A DNA stretch of 26,332 nt, taken from assembly GCF_003463825.1 (NCBI RefSeq), contig NZ_QSDY01000025.1, positions 1 to 26,332 on the forward strand, in the 5' to 3' direction. This DNA is from Veillonella sp. AM51-8BH. Its GTDB lineage: Bacteria > Bacillota > Negativicutes > Veillonellales > Veillonellaceae. The position numbers and the translations under genes are program-made. Below are positions 14,979-22,887 of the stretch, piece after piece (position 1 is the stretch's first letter; every line of letters begins with the position of its first letter). The notes below the pieces were generated by a model, which was not told the origin of the DNA, made no database searches, and saw only the letters and a program-made list of their open reading frames with translations.

Positions 14979-16843
14979 CTTCCTTTGGATCGAGCGCTAA
15001 CGCCGATACCGCCGTCATTCAAGGAGTAAAGTACAAAGGCTGCTTCAATATCTTCATTACTGATGAGCATATCCGCACTTTGTGCAGCTAATGCCATCAT
15101 ATCCTTCAAACCTTCAGGTGCTACAGAAATAGCAATCCCTTCAGTTCGACTGGCTTCAAATACCATTTTAGCACGCAATTGGATAGAATCGAAGGTTTCA
15201 ATAAATAATTGTTTAACCTTTTCAATATCCGCCCCTGCACGGCGTAAGAATGCTGCCGCTTCAAAGGTACGGGCACCAGTTTGTTGAACAAAGTTCTTCG
15301 TATCAAGTACGATACCCGCATAAATACCTGTAGCTTCAGCTTTTGAAAGTTTTACGCCACCACCTGCGTATTGTACAAGCTCTGTTACGAGCTCAGATGT
15401 AGATGACGCCGTTGGTTCCAAGTACGTAAGCAATGGATTTTCTACGAAGTCCGCTGCACGACGGTGATGGTCGATAACGATGCGTCGTTCAGAAATTTCA
15501 AGAGCCTCTTGAGCGGCTACCATTTCTTGACGATGCGTATCACATACGATAGTGAGCGTATTCGCATCTACCCACGCTTTTGCTGCATCAGGGGTGATAA
15601 TATGTTCCGTCCAGAACTCATCTTCTTTAAGAACAGTCACCATTTTATCGATGGCGCTCGTTTCTTTTGAAAGCACGATGCGCAATTCTTTACCCAAGGT
15701 ACGTGCAATGGCTACAACACCGATAATACCACCTAATGCATCGTAGTCTTCACGTTTATGACCCATTACAAGAATTTTATCGGAATCAAGCATAAGCTCA
15801 TGTAAAGCTTGTGATACCACACGAGCACGAACGCGCGTATTCTTTTCGACGCCAGCTGTATTGCCACCGAAGAAGCGGGTACTTTCACCATCCATAATAC
15901 ACACTTGGTCACCACCGCGACCTAATGCGATATCTAAGGCAGCACGAGCACGACTAGACACCTCTTTTACAGAGCCTACATTCTCGCTAATCCCCACAGA
16001 AATCGTAGCTGGCACTTGACGAGGAGAAGGCAATTTACGAATGCGTTCAAGCACTTTAAAGCCATTTTCCTCCATCTCATGAAGGGCGCCACGAGAAATA
16101 GCAAAGGTATACATATCGTCTTGGAAGTTACGGATAAAGCCTTCATAGCGGTCAATTTCATCCATAATAATATTGTTAATATCTGCCCAAACACTAGTAT
16201 ACTCACGGTCACTAAGACCTTTAGTCAATTCTTCGAGATTATCGATCTGAATCATGCCCCATACAGGCTGATCCTCTTCAGCTTTAATGCGGGCCTTTTC
16301 GAGAGCCGTAATGTCCTTAAAGTACAGAGCCATTACTGCATGTTCGGCCAATTCATCTTCACTATGAATATCTGGTCGCGTATCGCGAGGGTCGATGAAT
16401 TTATAGATAATTTGGAAATATCTTTCATCATATTTCTCCGTCATATATCCGGATTTGCCCCAGATTTTATCAATACGGAATCCAGGCAATAGAGCAGACA
16501 TTTTTTGAAGTTTATTCCAGTCTACTGTAACCCAGTCTGCAAAGACGCTATTATTCCATACCAAGGTGCCTTGTTTATTAACAAGGACAATGCCCATCGG
16601 TAAATTTTGTAAAGCAAAGTTAGAAGCTTGTGTGACGTTTTTCATCATCGCCCCAAACTGTTCTCTTGCTAAACGACGCCGGTTATGAAGGGTATTGTAG
16701 TTAACCAAATATGCCGCTACTACGACAATTAATGCTAAAACTGCAATAGCCCAGTTCAAATAGGCCAGCAATAATAACAACAATACGATAACGGTAATAA
16801 TGGTAACTTCTAAACCTTCCCATTTTCGTTGAAAGGATTTCAT
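14975..16843 (-). CDS. gdpP: Cyclic-di-AMP phosphodiesterase GdpP, frameshift-truncated
   Basis: This membrane-bound DHH-DHHA1 phosphodiesterase hydrolyses c-di-AMP to pApA. It has two TM helices (about 12-48), a PAS domain (about 70-175), a degenerate GGDEF domain (about 190-320, with NFQDDMYTF replacing the catalytic motif), and a DHH domain with GHKREDYDA (361-369), DTH (435-437), DHH (458-460) and LDTKNF (513-518). The DHHA1 domain starts near 545 and is cut at residue 622 after GVSARSK by an early TAA. The next frame continues with VNVQVV...GGGGH for 53 more residues, so the full protein would be about 675 residues. Activity is probably reduced or lost because GGGGH is missing. AAAGGAGG precedes the ATG. 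The gene follows DUF2232 by 16 bp. Confidence 0.9.
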   Translation of the reverse strand: MKSFQRKWEGLEVTIITVIVLLLLLLAYLNWAIAVLALIVVVAAYLVNYNTLHNRRRLAREQFGAMMKNVTQASNFALQNLPMGIVLVNKQGTLVWNNSVFADWVTVDWNKLQKMSALLPGFRIDKIWGKSGYMTEKYDERYFQIIYKFIDPRDTRPDIHSEDELAEHAVMALYFKDITALEKARIKAEEDQPVWGMIQIDNLEELTKGLSDREYTSVWADINNIIMDEIDRYEGFIRNFQDDMYTFAISRGALHEMEENGFKVLERIRKLPSPRQVPATISVGISENVGSVKEVSSRARAALDIALGRGGDQVCIMDGESTRFFGGNTAGVEKNTRVRARVVSQALHELMLDSDKILVMGHKREDYDALGGIIGVVAIARTLGKELRIVLSKETSAIDKMVTVLKEDEFWTEHIITPDAAKAWVDANTLTIVCDTHRQEMVAAQEALEISERRIVIDHHRRAADFVENPLLTYLEPTASSTSELVTELVQYAGGGVKLSKAEATGIYAGIVLDTKNFVQQTGARTFEAAAFLRRAGADIEKVKQLFIETFDSIQLRAKMVFEASRTEGIAISVAPEGLKDMMALAAQSADMLISNEDIEAAFVLYSLNDGGIGVSARSKGR

Positions 16844-16859
16844 AACGGCCTCCTTTCTC

Positions 16860-17819
16860 TTACAAGCTGCGTTTTTGGAAACGCGCTCGCATATCTAAAA
16901 ACATATCTAAAATACCATATATAACGAGTGCCATAGGACTCATCACATACAAGAAGCCTATAATGGCAAACTTAAAGATGCCTGCTAAGTTATAAGACTT
17001 CATAATGGATAGCAAACATGTAATGCCGTTTAGGCCACATATCATGCCACCAAATAAGGCAATATTGAGGCCTACATCTGAAAGAATACCATTAGCATAG
17101 CCCAAGTACTGTCCGCCATAAGCAAGGATAATACCTACTGCTAATACGCCAGCACCCCAAATCGGCATGCGCCATGTATCCATTGTTGGCAATGTACGCA
17201 TAACACTATTTGTACGACGACCAATATAGCATACAAGCTTAGCTGAAATATAGGTTACGATTACATTGGCAGCAAACCAGTAAGCTAACAGCATACGCTT
17301 TGCTTGATCAAACGCAAAGTCTAAGCGGTTAATATACTCATTCATTTGCTCTTGCGTCATAGGTTGCTGTTTCACAGACTCAATAATAGCATTCTTAAGG
17401 TCTACATCAATCATATGATTAATCTGAGATAAATCAAAGGATGTAAGTCCTGCAGACACGAGAATCCCTATAAGGCTCGTTAACGTAAGTACAATAGCTG
17501 GTATAACGATGAGCTTACCAAAAGACCAATTGGCTCTGAAAGCTTCACCGAGGAAGATACTAGGCAAGGAATATGCCAAGATGGTCGCCATTGCCATTAA
17601 TGGACCTACTAAAAGGGAAACAAGAACAAATGCTACCACTGATGCAGCACAACTATATCGGCTGCCCCAACGGATACCAATGATTGCAATCCCAGCTGGC
17701 GCAACCAAGGTTGCTAACAAACTGAGGATAGGAACCGTAGAACCTACTATGGTTAACATAACAACGATGGCCGATACAAATGCTGTTTCTACCATCGCTC
17801 TTGTATTTGTTTGTTTCAT
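16860..17819 (-). CDS. DUF2232 (YybS-like) membrane protein
   Basis: This integral membrane protein has 319 residues and about eight hydrophobic segments. The first cluster (about 10-130) contains GIRWGSRYSCAASVVAFVLVS. A soluble helical stretch (about 130-170, with QQPMTQEQMNEYINRLDFAF) precedes the second cluster. The length, the topology and the position directly before gdpP match the YybS/DUF2232 family of Firmicutes, which is related to ECF-type membrane proteins and has no firm function. GGAG lies five bases before the ATG. It is the first gene of the operon. The rpsF-ssb-rpsR genes that often precede it in Bacilli are not here; RNase J lies upstream instead. Confidence 0.85.
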   Translation of the reverse strand: MKQTNTRAMVETAFVSAIVVMLTIVGSTVPILSLLATLVAPAGIAIIGIRWGSRYSCAASVVAFVLVSLLVGPLMAMATILAYSLPSIFLGEAFRANWSFGKLIVIPAIVLTLTSLIGILVSAGLTSFDLSQINHMIDVDLKNAIIESVKQQPMTQEQMNEYINRLDFAFDQAKRMLLAYWFAANVIVTYISAKLVCYIGRRTNSVMRTLPTMDTWRMPIWGAGVLAVGIILAYGGQYLGYANGILSDVGLNIALFGGMICGLNGITCLLSIMKSYNLAGIFKFAIIGFLYVMSPMALVIYGILDMFLDMRARFQKRSL

Positions 17820-17866
17820 AAATCTCCATTCTGAATCAAAGAAGATAGATTAATTGGTATCTTTTA

Positions 17867-17895
17867 ATTATAACAGTTTAAAAAGGTAACTTCAA
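17867..17895 (-). promoter_or_regulatory. Promoter of the DUF2232-gdpP-rplI-dnaB operon
   Basis: On the minus strand TTGAAG (17895-17890) and TATAAT (17872-17867) are 17 bp apart, and TG precedes the -10 box with one base between (extended -10). It lies about 48 bp before the first start codon and is one of the best promoters in the window. Confidence 0.75.
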
Positions 17896-17955
17896 ATACC
17901 CTATGTAGTAGATAAATGCGATGGTACCGCTATTTATAGTAGATTTGAAAGGTTC

Positions 17956-17999
17956 CTTTTAACATGTTAAAAGTACCACACCATGAGGTGCGGTACTTT
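17956..17999 (-). terminator. Terminator of rnj with adjoining palindrome
   Basis: A 13-bp stem with one mismatch, AAAGTACCACACC (17970-17982) with GGTGCGGTACTTT (17987-17999), encloses a 4-nt loop 16 bp past the rnj stop. On the minus strand it runs into TTTTAACATG. An 18-bp perfect palindrome, CTTTTAACATGTTAAAAG (17956-17973), overlaps the tail. Confidence 0.75.
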
Positions 18000-18015
18000 C
18001 ATCTATTGTATTTGA

Positions 18016-20190
18016 TTATACGTCTTGAATAATCGGCAAAATCATCGGACGACGGCGAGTTTTATCATAGAAGAATTTACCCAACGCGTCGCGTACGTTT
18101 TGCTTGATAGTAGTCCAATCTTTAATGCGTTGCATTTCGCATTCTTCAAGGACTTGGTCTACGCGATGTTCTGCAGCAATCATAAGTTCTTCTGCATCGC
18201 GTACGTATACGAAGCCACGAGACACGAGGTCTGGACCAGCTACGATTGTACCAGAAGCTTTGTCCATCGCCATAACAACGATAACCATACCTTCTTGAGC
18301 CAATTGTTGACGGTCGCGGATTACGATGTTACCTACGTCACCAACGCCAAGGCCATCTACGAAGATAGCGCCAGCTTGTACACGACCGGCTTTACGACCA
18401 CCATCTTTATCGAACTCAAAGATTTGACCATTGTCGCCGATAAGGACTTTCTTAGGATCTACGCCCATAGCAACACCAAGTTCACCATGACGGCGCAACA
18501 TACGGTACTCACCATGAACTGGGATGAAGTATTCTGGACGAACAAGGTTAAGCATTGTTTTAAGCTCTTCTTGGCTCGCATGACCAGATACGTGGATACC
18601 ACGATCTTTACCGTATACTACGTGGCAACCTAGGCGAAGCAAGTTATCGATAGTTCTACCTACAGCACCTTCGTTACCAGGAATTGGTGTAGCAGAGATG
18701 ATAACAGTATCATTCGGTGCCAATTCTACAGTACGGTGATTGCTAGTGGCCATACGGGACAAGCCTGCCATCGGTTCACCTTGAGAACCTGTTGTTAAGA
18801 TCATGATTTGATCATCCGTGTAGTTGTGCATTACATCTACGTCGATGATTGTATTTGGTGGAATGTTCAAGTAACCGCGTTCTTGAGCGATTTCTGTAAC
18901 ATTTACCATGCTGCGGCCCATAACGACAACCTTACGGTTATACATAACTGCTGCATCAATAGCTTGTTGAATACGGGATACGTTAGATGCGAATGTAGCC
19001 AATACAACGCGACCTTTCGCTTCACCCACAGCTTGTTTAATAGCAGGACCTACGGAGCTTTCAGAACCTGTAGTACCTGGTTTTTCAACATTTGTAGAGT
19101 CGGACATCAACGCTAATACGCCTTTGTTACCGAGCTCAGCAAATTTGTGCATATCCATCAAACGACCATCAACTGGCGTTTGGTCGATTTTAAAGTCCCC
19201 TGTATGAAGTACAGTACCGATTGGTGTATCGAAGTACACAGCGCAGGAGTCAGGAATGGAGTGGTTGGTTTGGATAAAGCCAACCTTAACTTGACCAATT
19301 TGCACTTCATCGCCTGCTGCAATCGTACGAAGACATTTTGGAGATACCTTATGTTCTTTAAACTTGCCTTCAATCAAACCACAAACGAGGTTTGTTGCAT
19401 ATACTGGGCAGTTAATTTCTTTCATAAGGTATGCCAAGGAACCAATATGGTCCTCGTGACCATGGGTAATTACGACAGCTTTCACGCGATCCTTATTCTC
19501 GATGATATAGCTCATATCAGGAATAACGATATCTACGCCAAGCATGTCTTCGCTAGGGAACGCAAGGCCAGAGTCGAGAACGATAATTTCGTCCTCATAT
19601 TGGAAGATGGTCATGTTTTTACCGATTTCACCAAGACCGCCAAGAGGGATGATTTGGAATTTACCCTTATTAGCGCCATTTGGTGTACGACCTACTAATT
19701 CCACAGGAGCCTCTTGATTGTTGCGGTTTGTGGAGCGATTATTTGGACGGTTGTTATTACGGTTTTGACTATTGCGACCATTGTTAGAGCGCGTATTACG
19801 CGTATTTTCACTACGTTCACCACGTGGTGCACGAGTTTGACGAGGTTTACGTTCTGTACGTTCTTGACCTTCACCTTGCTCAGCATTACGACGTGTATTT
19901 GTACGGCGTGTCGTATTAGTACGACCACCATTTGCATTTGTACGAGTATTTGTACGGCGTTGGCGTGTTGTGCCTTCACCTTCACCAGCTGCATGTTGAC
20001 GAGTACGACCCTCGCCAGCAGGGCGGCGTGTATTAGTACGGCGGCGAGTCTGTTTATGTTCGCCTTCAGCCGCAGCTGTACGAGTAGCAGGTTTTGCTAC
20101 TGTTGGTTCTGCTTTCACTTGTGCAGTAACCTGATTATCTGTTGTATTCACAGTTCCTCCTAAAATTTTGTTCATTATTTTATTTAACAT
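18016..20190 (-). CDS. rnj: Ribonuclease J with long basic low-complexity N-terminal tail
   Basis: This metallo-beta-lactamase/beta-CASP ribonuclease acts in mRNA decay and rRNA maturation. It has 724 residues, against about 555 in typical RNase J. Residues from about 30 to 155 are a disordered tail of Arg, Thr, Asn and Gly with repeated RRTNTRR-like motifs. The catalytic part begins FQIIPLGGLGEIGKNM, then the zinc motif THGHEDH near 242-248, HTGDFKID, SDSTNVEKPG, and beta-CASP segments VVLATFASNVSRIQQ and MILTTGSQGEPMAGLSRM, followed by HVSGHASQEEL and PVHGEYRML. The ATG at 20190 is preferred to the GTG five codons upstream because AGGTGA precedes it. It is a single gene with a long structured leader. 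The tail could bind RNA or degradosome partners. Confidence 0.93.
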   Translation of the reverse strand: MLNKIMNKILGGTVNTTDNQVTAQVKAEPTVAKPATRTAAAEGEHKQTRRRTNTRRPAGEGRTRQHAAGEGEGTTRQRRTNTRTNANGGRTNTTRRTNTRRNAEQGEGQERTERKPRQTRAPRGERSENTRNTRSNNGRNSQNRNNNRPNNRSTNRNNQEAPVELVGRTPNGANKGKFQIIPLGGLGEIGKNMTIFQYEDEIIVLDSGLAFPSEDMLGVDIVIPDMSYIIENKDRVKAVVITHGHEDHIGSLAYLMKEINCPVYATNLVCGLIEGKFKEHKVSPKCLRTIAAGDEVQIGQVKVGFIQTNHSIPDSCAVYFDTPIGTVLHTGDFKIDQTPVDGRLMDMHKFAELGNKGVLALMSDSTNVEKPGTTGSESSVGPAIKQAVGEAKGRVVLATFASNVSRIQQAIDAAVMYNRKVVVMGRSMVNVTEIAQERGYLNIPPNTIIDVDVMHNYTDDQIMILTTGSQGEPMAGLSRMATSNHRTVELAPNDTVIISATPIPGNEGAVGRTIDNLLRLGCHVVYGKDRGIHVSGHASQEELKTMLNLVRPEYFIPVHGEYRMLRRHGELGVAMGVDPKKVLIGDNGQIFEFDKDGGRKAGRVQAGAIFVDGLGVGDVGNIVIRDRQQLAQEGMVIVVMAMDKASGTIVAGPDLVSRGFVYVRDAEELMIAAEHRVDQVLEECEMQRIKDWTTIKQNVRDALGKFFYDKTRRRPMILPIIQDV

Positions 20191-20205
20191 AGTTTCTTTT
20201 CTCAC

Positions 20206-20477
20206 CTATCACTTGAATTGATCTATGCTATAGAGGCCACACAAAGAAAAAGGCGCTAAAATACTAGCGTCTCGTCAAATAGGCGCAAAAATGCGCTATC
20301 AATTTTTGCCGTTCCTAGTGTTGTTGTGACCATTTGCCATAGCAAATGAGTATATTGCCATCATTAGACATGTCAGCCGCGACGGGTACGTTCTCTTCGT
20401 TCCAATCTAATGAGTTTTACAATATAATCCGATCGATTTTGATGAAAGCCTCGCTTTCATACGTTATGTCTATTGTA
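20206..20477 (-). promoter_or_regulatory. Structured ~270-nt leader and promoter region of rnj
   Basis: On the minus strand an extended -10 (TGTTACAAT, -10 at 20477-20472, weak -35) can start a leader of about 275 nt. It contains an 8-bp hairpin ATGAAAGC/GCTTTCAT (20442-20460), an 8-bp pair TCATTAGA/TCTAATGA closing 37 nt (20361-20413), CATTTGC/GCAAATG (20331-20348), and GCGCA/TGCGC (20283-20296). A final CGCTA/TAGCG hairpin (20254-20269) is followed on the RNA by CCTTTTTC, which looks like a weak intrinsic terminator about 60 nt before the start codon. I recognise no known riboswitch class. Confidence 0.5.
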
Positions 20478-20483
20478 ACATAA

Positions 20484-20528
20484 AAATAGCGTTAACAAAA
20501 GAGGGTAGCCCCCATGTTAACGCTATTT
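20484..20528 (-). terminator. Terminator of the zinc-ribbon/DUF805 gene
   Basis: A perfect 14-bp stem, AAATAGCGTTAACA (20484-20497) with TGTTAACGCTATTT (20515-20528), has a 17-nt loop and is followed on the minus strand by TTTATG. It lies 15 bp past the stop codon. Confidence 0.85.
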
Positions 20529-20542
20529 AGATATATCATATT

Positions 20543-21622
20543 CTATTTGTCATCATCTGGCATAGTTTTGTAAAATCCTTCGATACGCCACGCGCCATTC
20601 TCTTCAATGACAGAAATATAGCGCTTCATCGGCGTTGATTCTACAACACCGGCACCAACCTTTGTGGTTTGTAGGTTTGCATCAAAGACAATGCGCTTCA
20701 AATCCCCTGTGCGACTCACCCGTGTAACACCTAGGGATACTACATCCACCTTTGGCGCCTTTTTCATGGACTCTAGCCATTTTTGCTTTTCCACTGGATT
20801 TGTACTAGCTTGGCTCATGATATAGGTGAAAGCCTTATCATAATCCTTGTTATTTACGGCATCAAAATAATTTTGCACAGAAGCTCGCGCTGCTTCCGCA
20901 CTGCCTTCACCAACGATAGAGTTTGTAAGCCATCCGTCAGGGAATACTTCATTAGCTGGGCCCATCGCACGTAAAGATGCGCCAAACACACAGATTACTA
21001 TAACAAGTAATCCCACTAGAACACGTGTAGTTAAAGCATTACTCGTAGGAGATACCTTCATAATAGATGCCAAGCGCTTATCTATGACGATATGTTGCAA
21101 TGCGCTGCCATATTGATTATCCTGTGGCTGTCCTTTTACACATAACAAACCTAATAAGATCAAAGGCCCTACAAAAGGAATAAGAAACAACAACAAGGTA
21201 GCGCTGCTTTTACCTGTATCATGGAGGCGTCGTACAGATAACGCAGCCAAAGGCATCAAGGATACTAAGCTGAGTATGGCAACGATAAGACCTGCTAATC
21301 CGATTAGATATGGACCCGTATGGAATATTGCTGTTAAGCCATAAAATACTGCTAGCAAGCCGACAATAGCAATATGCCACAACAATAGAAACTGGAAAAA
21401 CTCTCTACGAGAGGCACGCCCATCCGTATCCATGAACTTTTTCCCCATTACATAAAGAAACGTATCTTTATAACTCATTTGGTAATGGGCGAAAGGATAG
21501 ATTACATCGCCTTCTGGTGCGATACGCTCCACCTCTGTTGCCACTGTATACTGCCCACAGGTAGGACAAAACATAGCCGCCTCATCACAATAATGACGGC
21601 AAGCATCACAATACCGTTTCAT
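20543..21622 (-). CDS. Zinc-ribbon DUF805 membrane protein with NTF2-like extracytoplasmic domain
   Basis: The product has 359 residues and unknown function. An N-terminal zinc ribbon (CDAC at 5-8, CPTC at 19-22) is followed by a cytoplasmic linker. A DUF805 membrane domain comes next, with GRASRREFFQF, then four TM helices, VRRLHDTGKS between TM3 and TM4, and the closing NQYG. A fifth TM segment (about 203-220) leads to an extracytoplasmic domain of about 120 residues (AARASVQNYFDAVNNKDYDKAFTYI) that resembles NTF2/DUF4878-like folds. The pattern suggests a membrane protein with an envelope-facing sensor or binding domain. GGAGAG precedes the ATG. The 25-bp tandem repeats end just upstream of the ribosome site. 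Confidence 0.8.
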   Translation of the reverse strand: MKRYCDACRHYCDEAAMFCPTCGQYTVATEVERIAPEGDVIYPFAHYQMSYKDTFLYVMGKKFMDTDGRASRREFFQFLLLWHIAIVGLLAVFYGLTAIFHTGPYLIGLAGLIVAILSLVSLMPLAALSVRRLHDTGKSSATLLLFLIPFVGPLILLGLLCVKGQPQDNQYGSALQHIVIDKRLASIMKVSPTSNALTTRVLVGLLVIVICVFGASLRAMGPANEVFPDGWLTNSIVGEGSAEAARASVQNYFDAVNNKDYDKAFTYIMSQASTNPVEKQKWLESMKKAPKVDVVSLGVTRVSRTGDLKRIVFDANLQTTKVGAGVVESTPMKRYISVIEENGAWRIEGFYKTMPDDDK

Positions 21623-21640
21623 AAACTTCTCTCCGAAACT

Positions 21641-21740
21641 CTCAATCTTTTATTATTTTAAGTATCTCAATTACTTATTATTTTAATTATCTCAATCACT
21701 TATTATTTTAATTATCTCAATCACCTATTATTTTAAATAG
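21641..21740. repeat. Four tandem 25-bp repeats between two genes
   Basis: Four head-to-tail copies of CTCAATcacTTATTATTTTAATTAT (consensus, 25 bp each) start at 21641, 21666, 21691 and 21716. The two middle copies differ at one or two positions and the outer ones at three or four. The last copy runs into the stop codon and last codons of the UDG-like gene, and the first lies about 20 bp before the DUF805 start codon. There is no spacer structure, so it is a minisatellite and not a CRISPR. Confidence 0.9.
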
Positions 21741-22519
21741 GTAGCTACCGCCTCAGCAAATCCTTGTCGATAGAGATTAGCTCCGCCGTTTGCGGGATGT
21801 CGCAAACCAATGGCAGACAAGCCAAATTTGCCCATTGTATCAGCCGACTTTTGCCCTACGGCGAGCACAAGAGGTTCTACACCGCCTAGTTCAAGATGTA
21901 AATCTAACAAGCGTTTTGTATACTCCCAACCTAGTTGTTGCTCTTTATCCGTAGGTGTGCGATTAGTCAATGGGTTGCCATCCTTATGTGGATGAAAGGG
22001 GAATATATTCCACAACAATGTATCATAAGGATCGATGCCCTTTTCAACAATAGCACTCCATACCACAGTATCAGTAGGTTCATTAAAACCATCCTTTTGC
22101 TGTGCTCCTTTTAACAAAGAGCTAGTAGGTGAACTAGTACGTTCCAACTGAATAGTCGTGATATCCTTCGCACGAATGGTTTTGTGCTTATCTAGTAGCA
22201 TTCTTTCACAAGTAATGGCAATCCCTGAAAAGCGGCCTCCTTGGTATCCTACTGCCTCAGCCACCACAAAGACCTTAGCTCGACCTAAGCGTGGCAATAA
22301 ATAAGCGACCAAATTATCTCGACGTACTCGGGCCGCATCAAAGCCCTTTGTGACAATCTCTAATTCAGGATTAACCTCACCCCAAGGATTATGGACAAGA
22401 CTCCCCGAATACTGAGAGAGCCAATCTACAAAACCGCGCACCTTCTCTACACGCTCTGCATCAAAGGACGCTATATATTTATCAAAAGACAAGGTCTTCT
22501 CTAACTCAAATAAAGACAT
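21728..22519 (-). CDS. Uracil-DNA glycosylase superfamily protein
   Basis: This 263-residue protein is of the UDG-like fold, which removes uracil or related bases from DNA. The core motif VFVVAEAVGYQGGRFSGIAIT corresponds to the GEAPGxxGxxxTGxPF-type active-site loop. LLWNIFPFHPHK is the middle conserved strand. The C-terminal RHPANGGANLYRQGF corresponds to the HP-containing DNA-insertion loop. It is longer than family 4 enzymes and lacks Fe-S cysteines, so it belongs with the less characterised bacterial UDG-like group. GGAGG lies four bases before ATG. The stop codon is inside the last copy of the 25-bp repeat. It may be co-transcribed with the DUF805 gene. Confidence 0.8.
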   Translation of the reverse strand: MSLFELEKTLSFDKYIASFDAERVEKVRGFVDWLSQYSGSLVHNPWGEVNPELEIVTKGFDAARVRRDNLVAYLLPRLGRAKVFVVAEAVGYQGGRFSGIAITCERMLLDKHKTIRAKDITTIQLERTSSPTSSLLKGAQQKDGFNEPTDTVVWSAIVEKGIDPYDTLLWNIFPFHPHKDGNPLTNRTPTDKEQQLGWEYTKRLLDLHLELGGVEPLVLAVGQKSADTMGKFGLSAIGLRHPANGGANLYRQGFAEAVATYLK

Positions 22520-22578
22520 ACAGCCTCCAATTTAAATTTCATACGTTATTACCGATATATATCTACTATACATGATAA

Positions 22579-22607
22579 TTACACGAATTGCATAAGAAAT
22601 ATATAGT
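22579..22607 (+). promoter_or_regulatory. Predicted promoter of the Fst-like toxin mRNA
   Basis: TTACAC (22579-22584) and TATAGT (22602-22607) are 17 bp apart. The start would be near 22614, giving a 60-nt 5' leader. In it CACC-AC-TCC (22631-22639) can pair, with a two-base bulge, with GGAGGTG (22664-22670), the toxin ribosome site. A second -10-like TACAAT lies at 22617-22622. Confidence 0.5.
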
Positions 22608-22672
22608 TATATGTACTACAATCAAGATGTCACCACTCCATTCTGGGGAATCAGGTACAGAAAGGAGGTGCA

Positions 22673-22700
22673 ACAGTGAAAGATATTCTTATAATCCTTC
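22673..22700 (+). repeat. Direct repeat copy 1 (toxin start region)
   Basis: ACAGTGAA (22673-22680) and ATTCTTATAATCCTTC (22685-22700) recur at 22855-22862 and 22862-22877 on the other side of the shared terminator. The long part has one mismatch of 16, and 4 nt separate the two parts here. This copy covers the GTG start and codons 4-9 of the toxin. The other copy is the 5' part of the antisense RNA template. Confidence 0.85.
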
Positions 22701-22774
22701 TAATTCCTATCGTGGTAAATGTGACCAGCTATCTCATTTGCAAGTGGTTAGATAGGAAGTTTCATGGTGATTAA
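22676..22774 (+). CDS. Fst/par-like type I toxin peptide
   Basis: This 32-residue peptide has one hydrophobic helix followed by a Trp and a charged end. It starts MKDILIILLIPIVVNVTSYL and ends CKWLDRKFHGD. Pro-Ile in the helix, the WLD turn and the charged tail match the Fst/Ldr family of small membrane toxins. The start is GTG with AAAGGAGG six to nine bases upstream. That ribosome site can be masked by an upstream CACC...TCC stem, as in par/fst RNA I. The gene ends 30 bp before a strong bidirectional terminator. A predicted antisense RNA is encoded convergently and repeats the toxin start region, so it should block translation. Fst peptides disturb the membrane and cause growth arrest when the antisense RNA is lost. 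The identification rests on sequence pattern and locus layout. Confidence 0.75.
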   Translation: MKDILIILLIPIVVNVTSYLICKWLDRKFHGD

Positions 22775-22803
22775 CCCCGTTAGCTTAGACGATCATAAGC
22801 AAT

Positions 22804-22848
22804 AAAAAACTCCCTCAAGTATTTCGCCGTTCTTGAGGGAGTTTTTTT
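22804..22848. terminator. Bidirectional terminator shared by toxin mRNA and antisense RNA
   Basis: ACTCCCTCAAG (22809-22819) with CTTGAGGGAGT (22832-22842) makes a perfect 11-bp stem, extended by A/T pairs on both sides. A T run follows on the + strand and an A run (T's on the - strand) lies on the other side. The loop is 12 nt. Both RNAs of the locus would end here. Confidence 0.9.
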
Positions 22849-22881
22849 GTGCTTACAGTGAATTCTTACAATCCTTCAGCT
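22804..22881 (-). ncRNA. Predicted antisense antitoxin RNA of the Fst-like locus
   Basis: A minus-strand promoter at 22888-22915 would start an RNA of about 78 nt near 22881 that ends at the shared terminator. Its 5' half is complementary to the toxin mRNA at ACAGTGAA and at ATTCTTAyAATCCTTC, that is across the start codon and codons 4-9. Its 3' half is complementary at the terminator stem. This is the arrangement of RNA II in the par system of plasmid pAD1, where RNA II is about 65 nt. Ends are predicted. Confidence 0.65.
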
Positions 22882-22887
22882 ACTTAT

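Noticed and set aside
14978..14991. Programmed -1 frameshift as explanation for the two gdpP frames
   Set aside because: There is no X XXY YYZ slippery heptamer and no evident stimulatory structure; a simple one-base loss in GGAAGG is more likely.
16016..16492. 158-codon open frame on the + strand opposite gdpP
   Set aside because: It is a shadow of the PAS/GGDEF region of gdpP; its composition is unlike real proteins here.
18025..18633. 202-codon open frame on the + strand opposite rnj
   Set aside because: It lies wholly antisense to the conserved RNase J core, with no initiation signals and no recognisable family.
19714..20163. 149-codon open frame on the + strand opposite the start of rnj
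   Set aside because: It is a Thr/Ile/Cys-rich shadow of the low-complexity RNase J tail, with no promoter or ribosome site.
21641..21740. CRISPR array
   Set aside because: The 25-bp units are directly adjacent with no spacers, and no cas genes are in the window.
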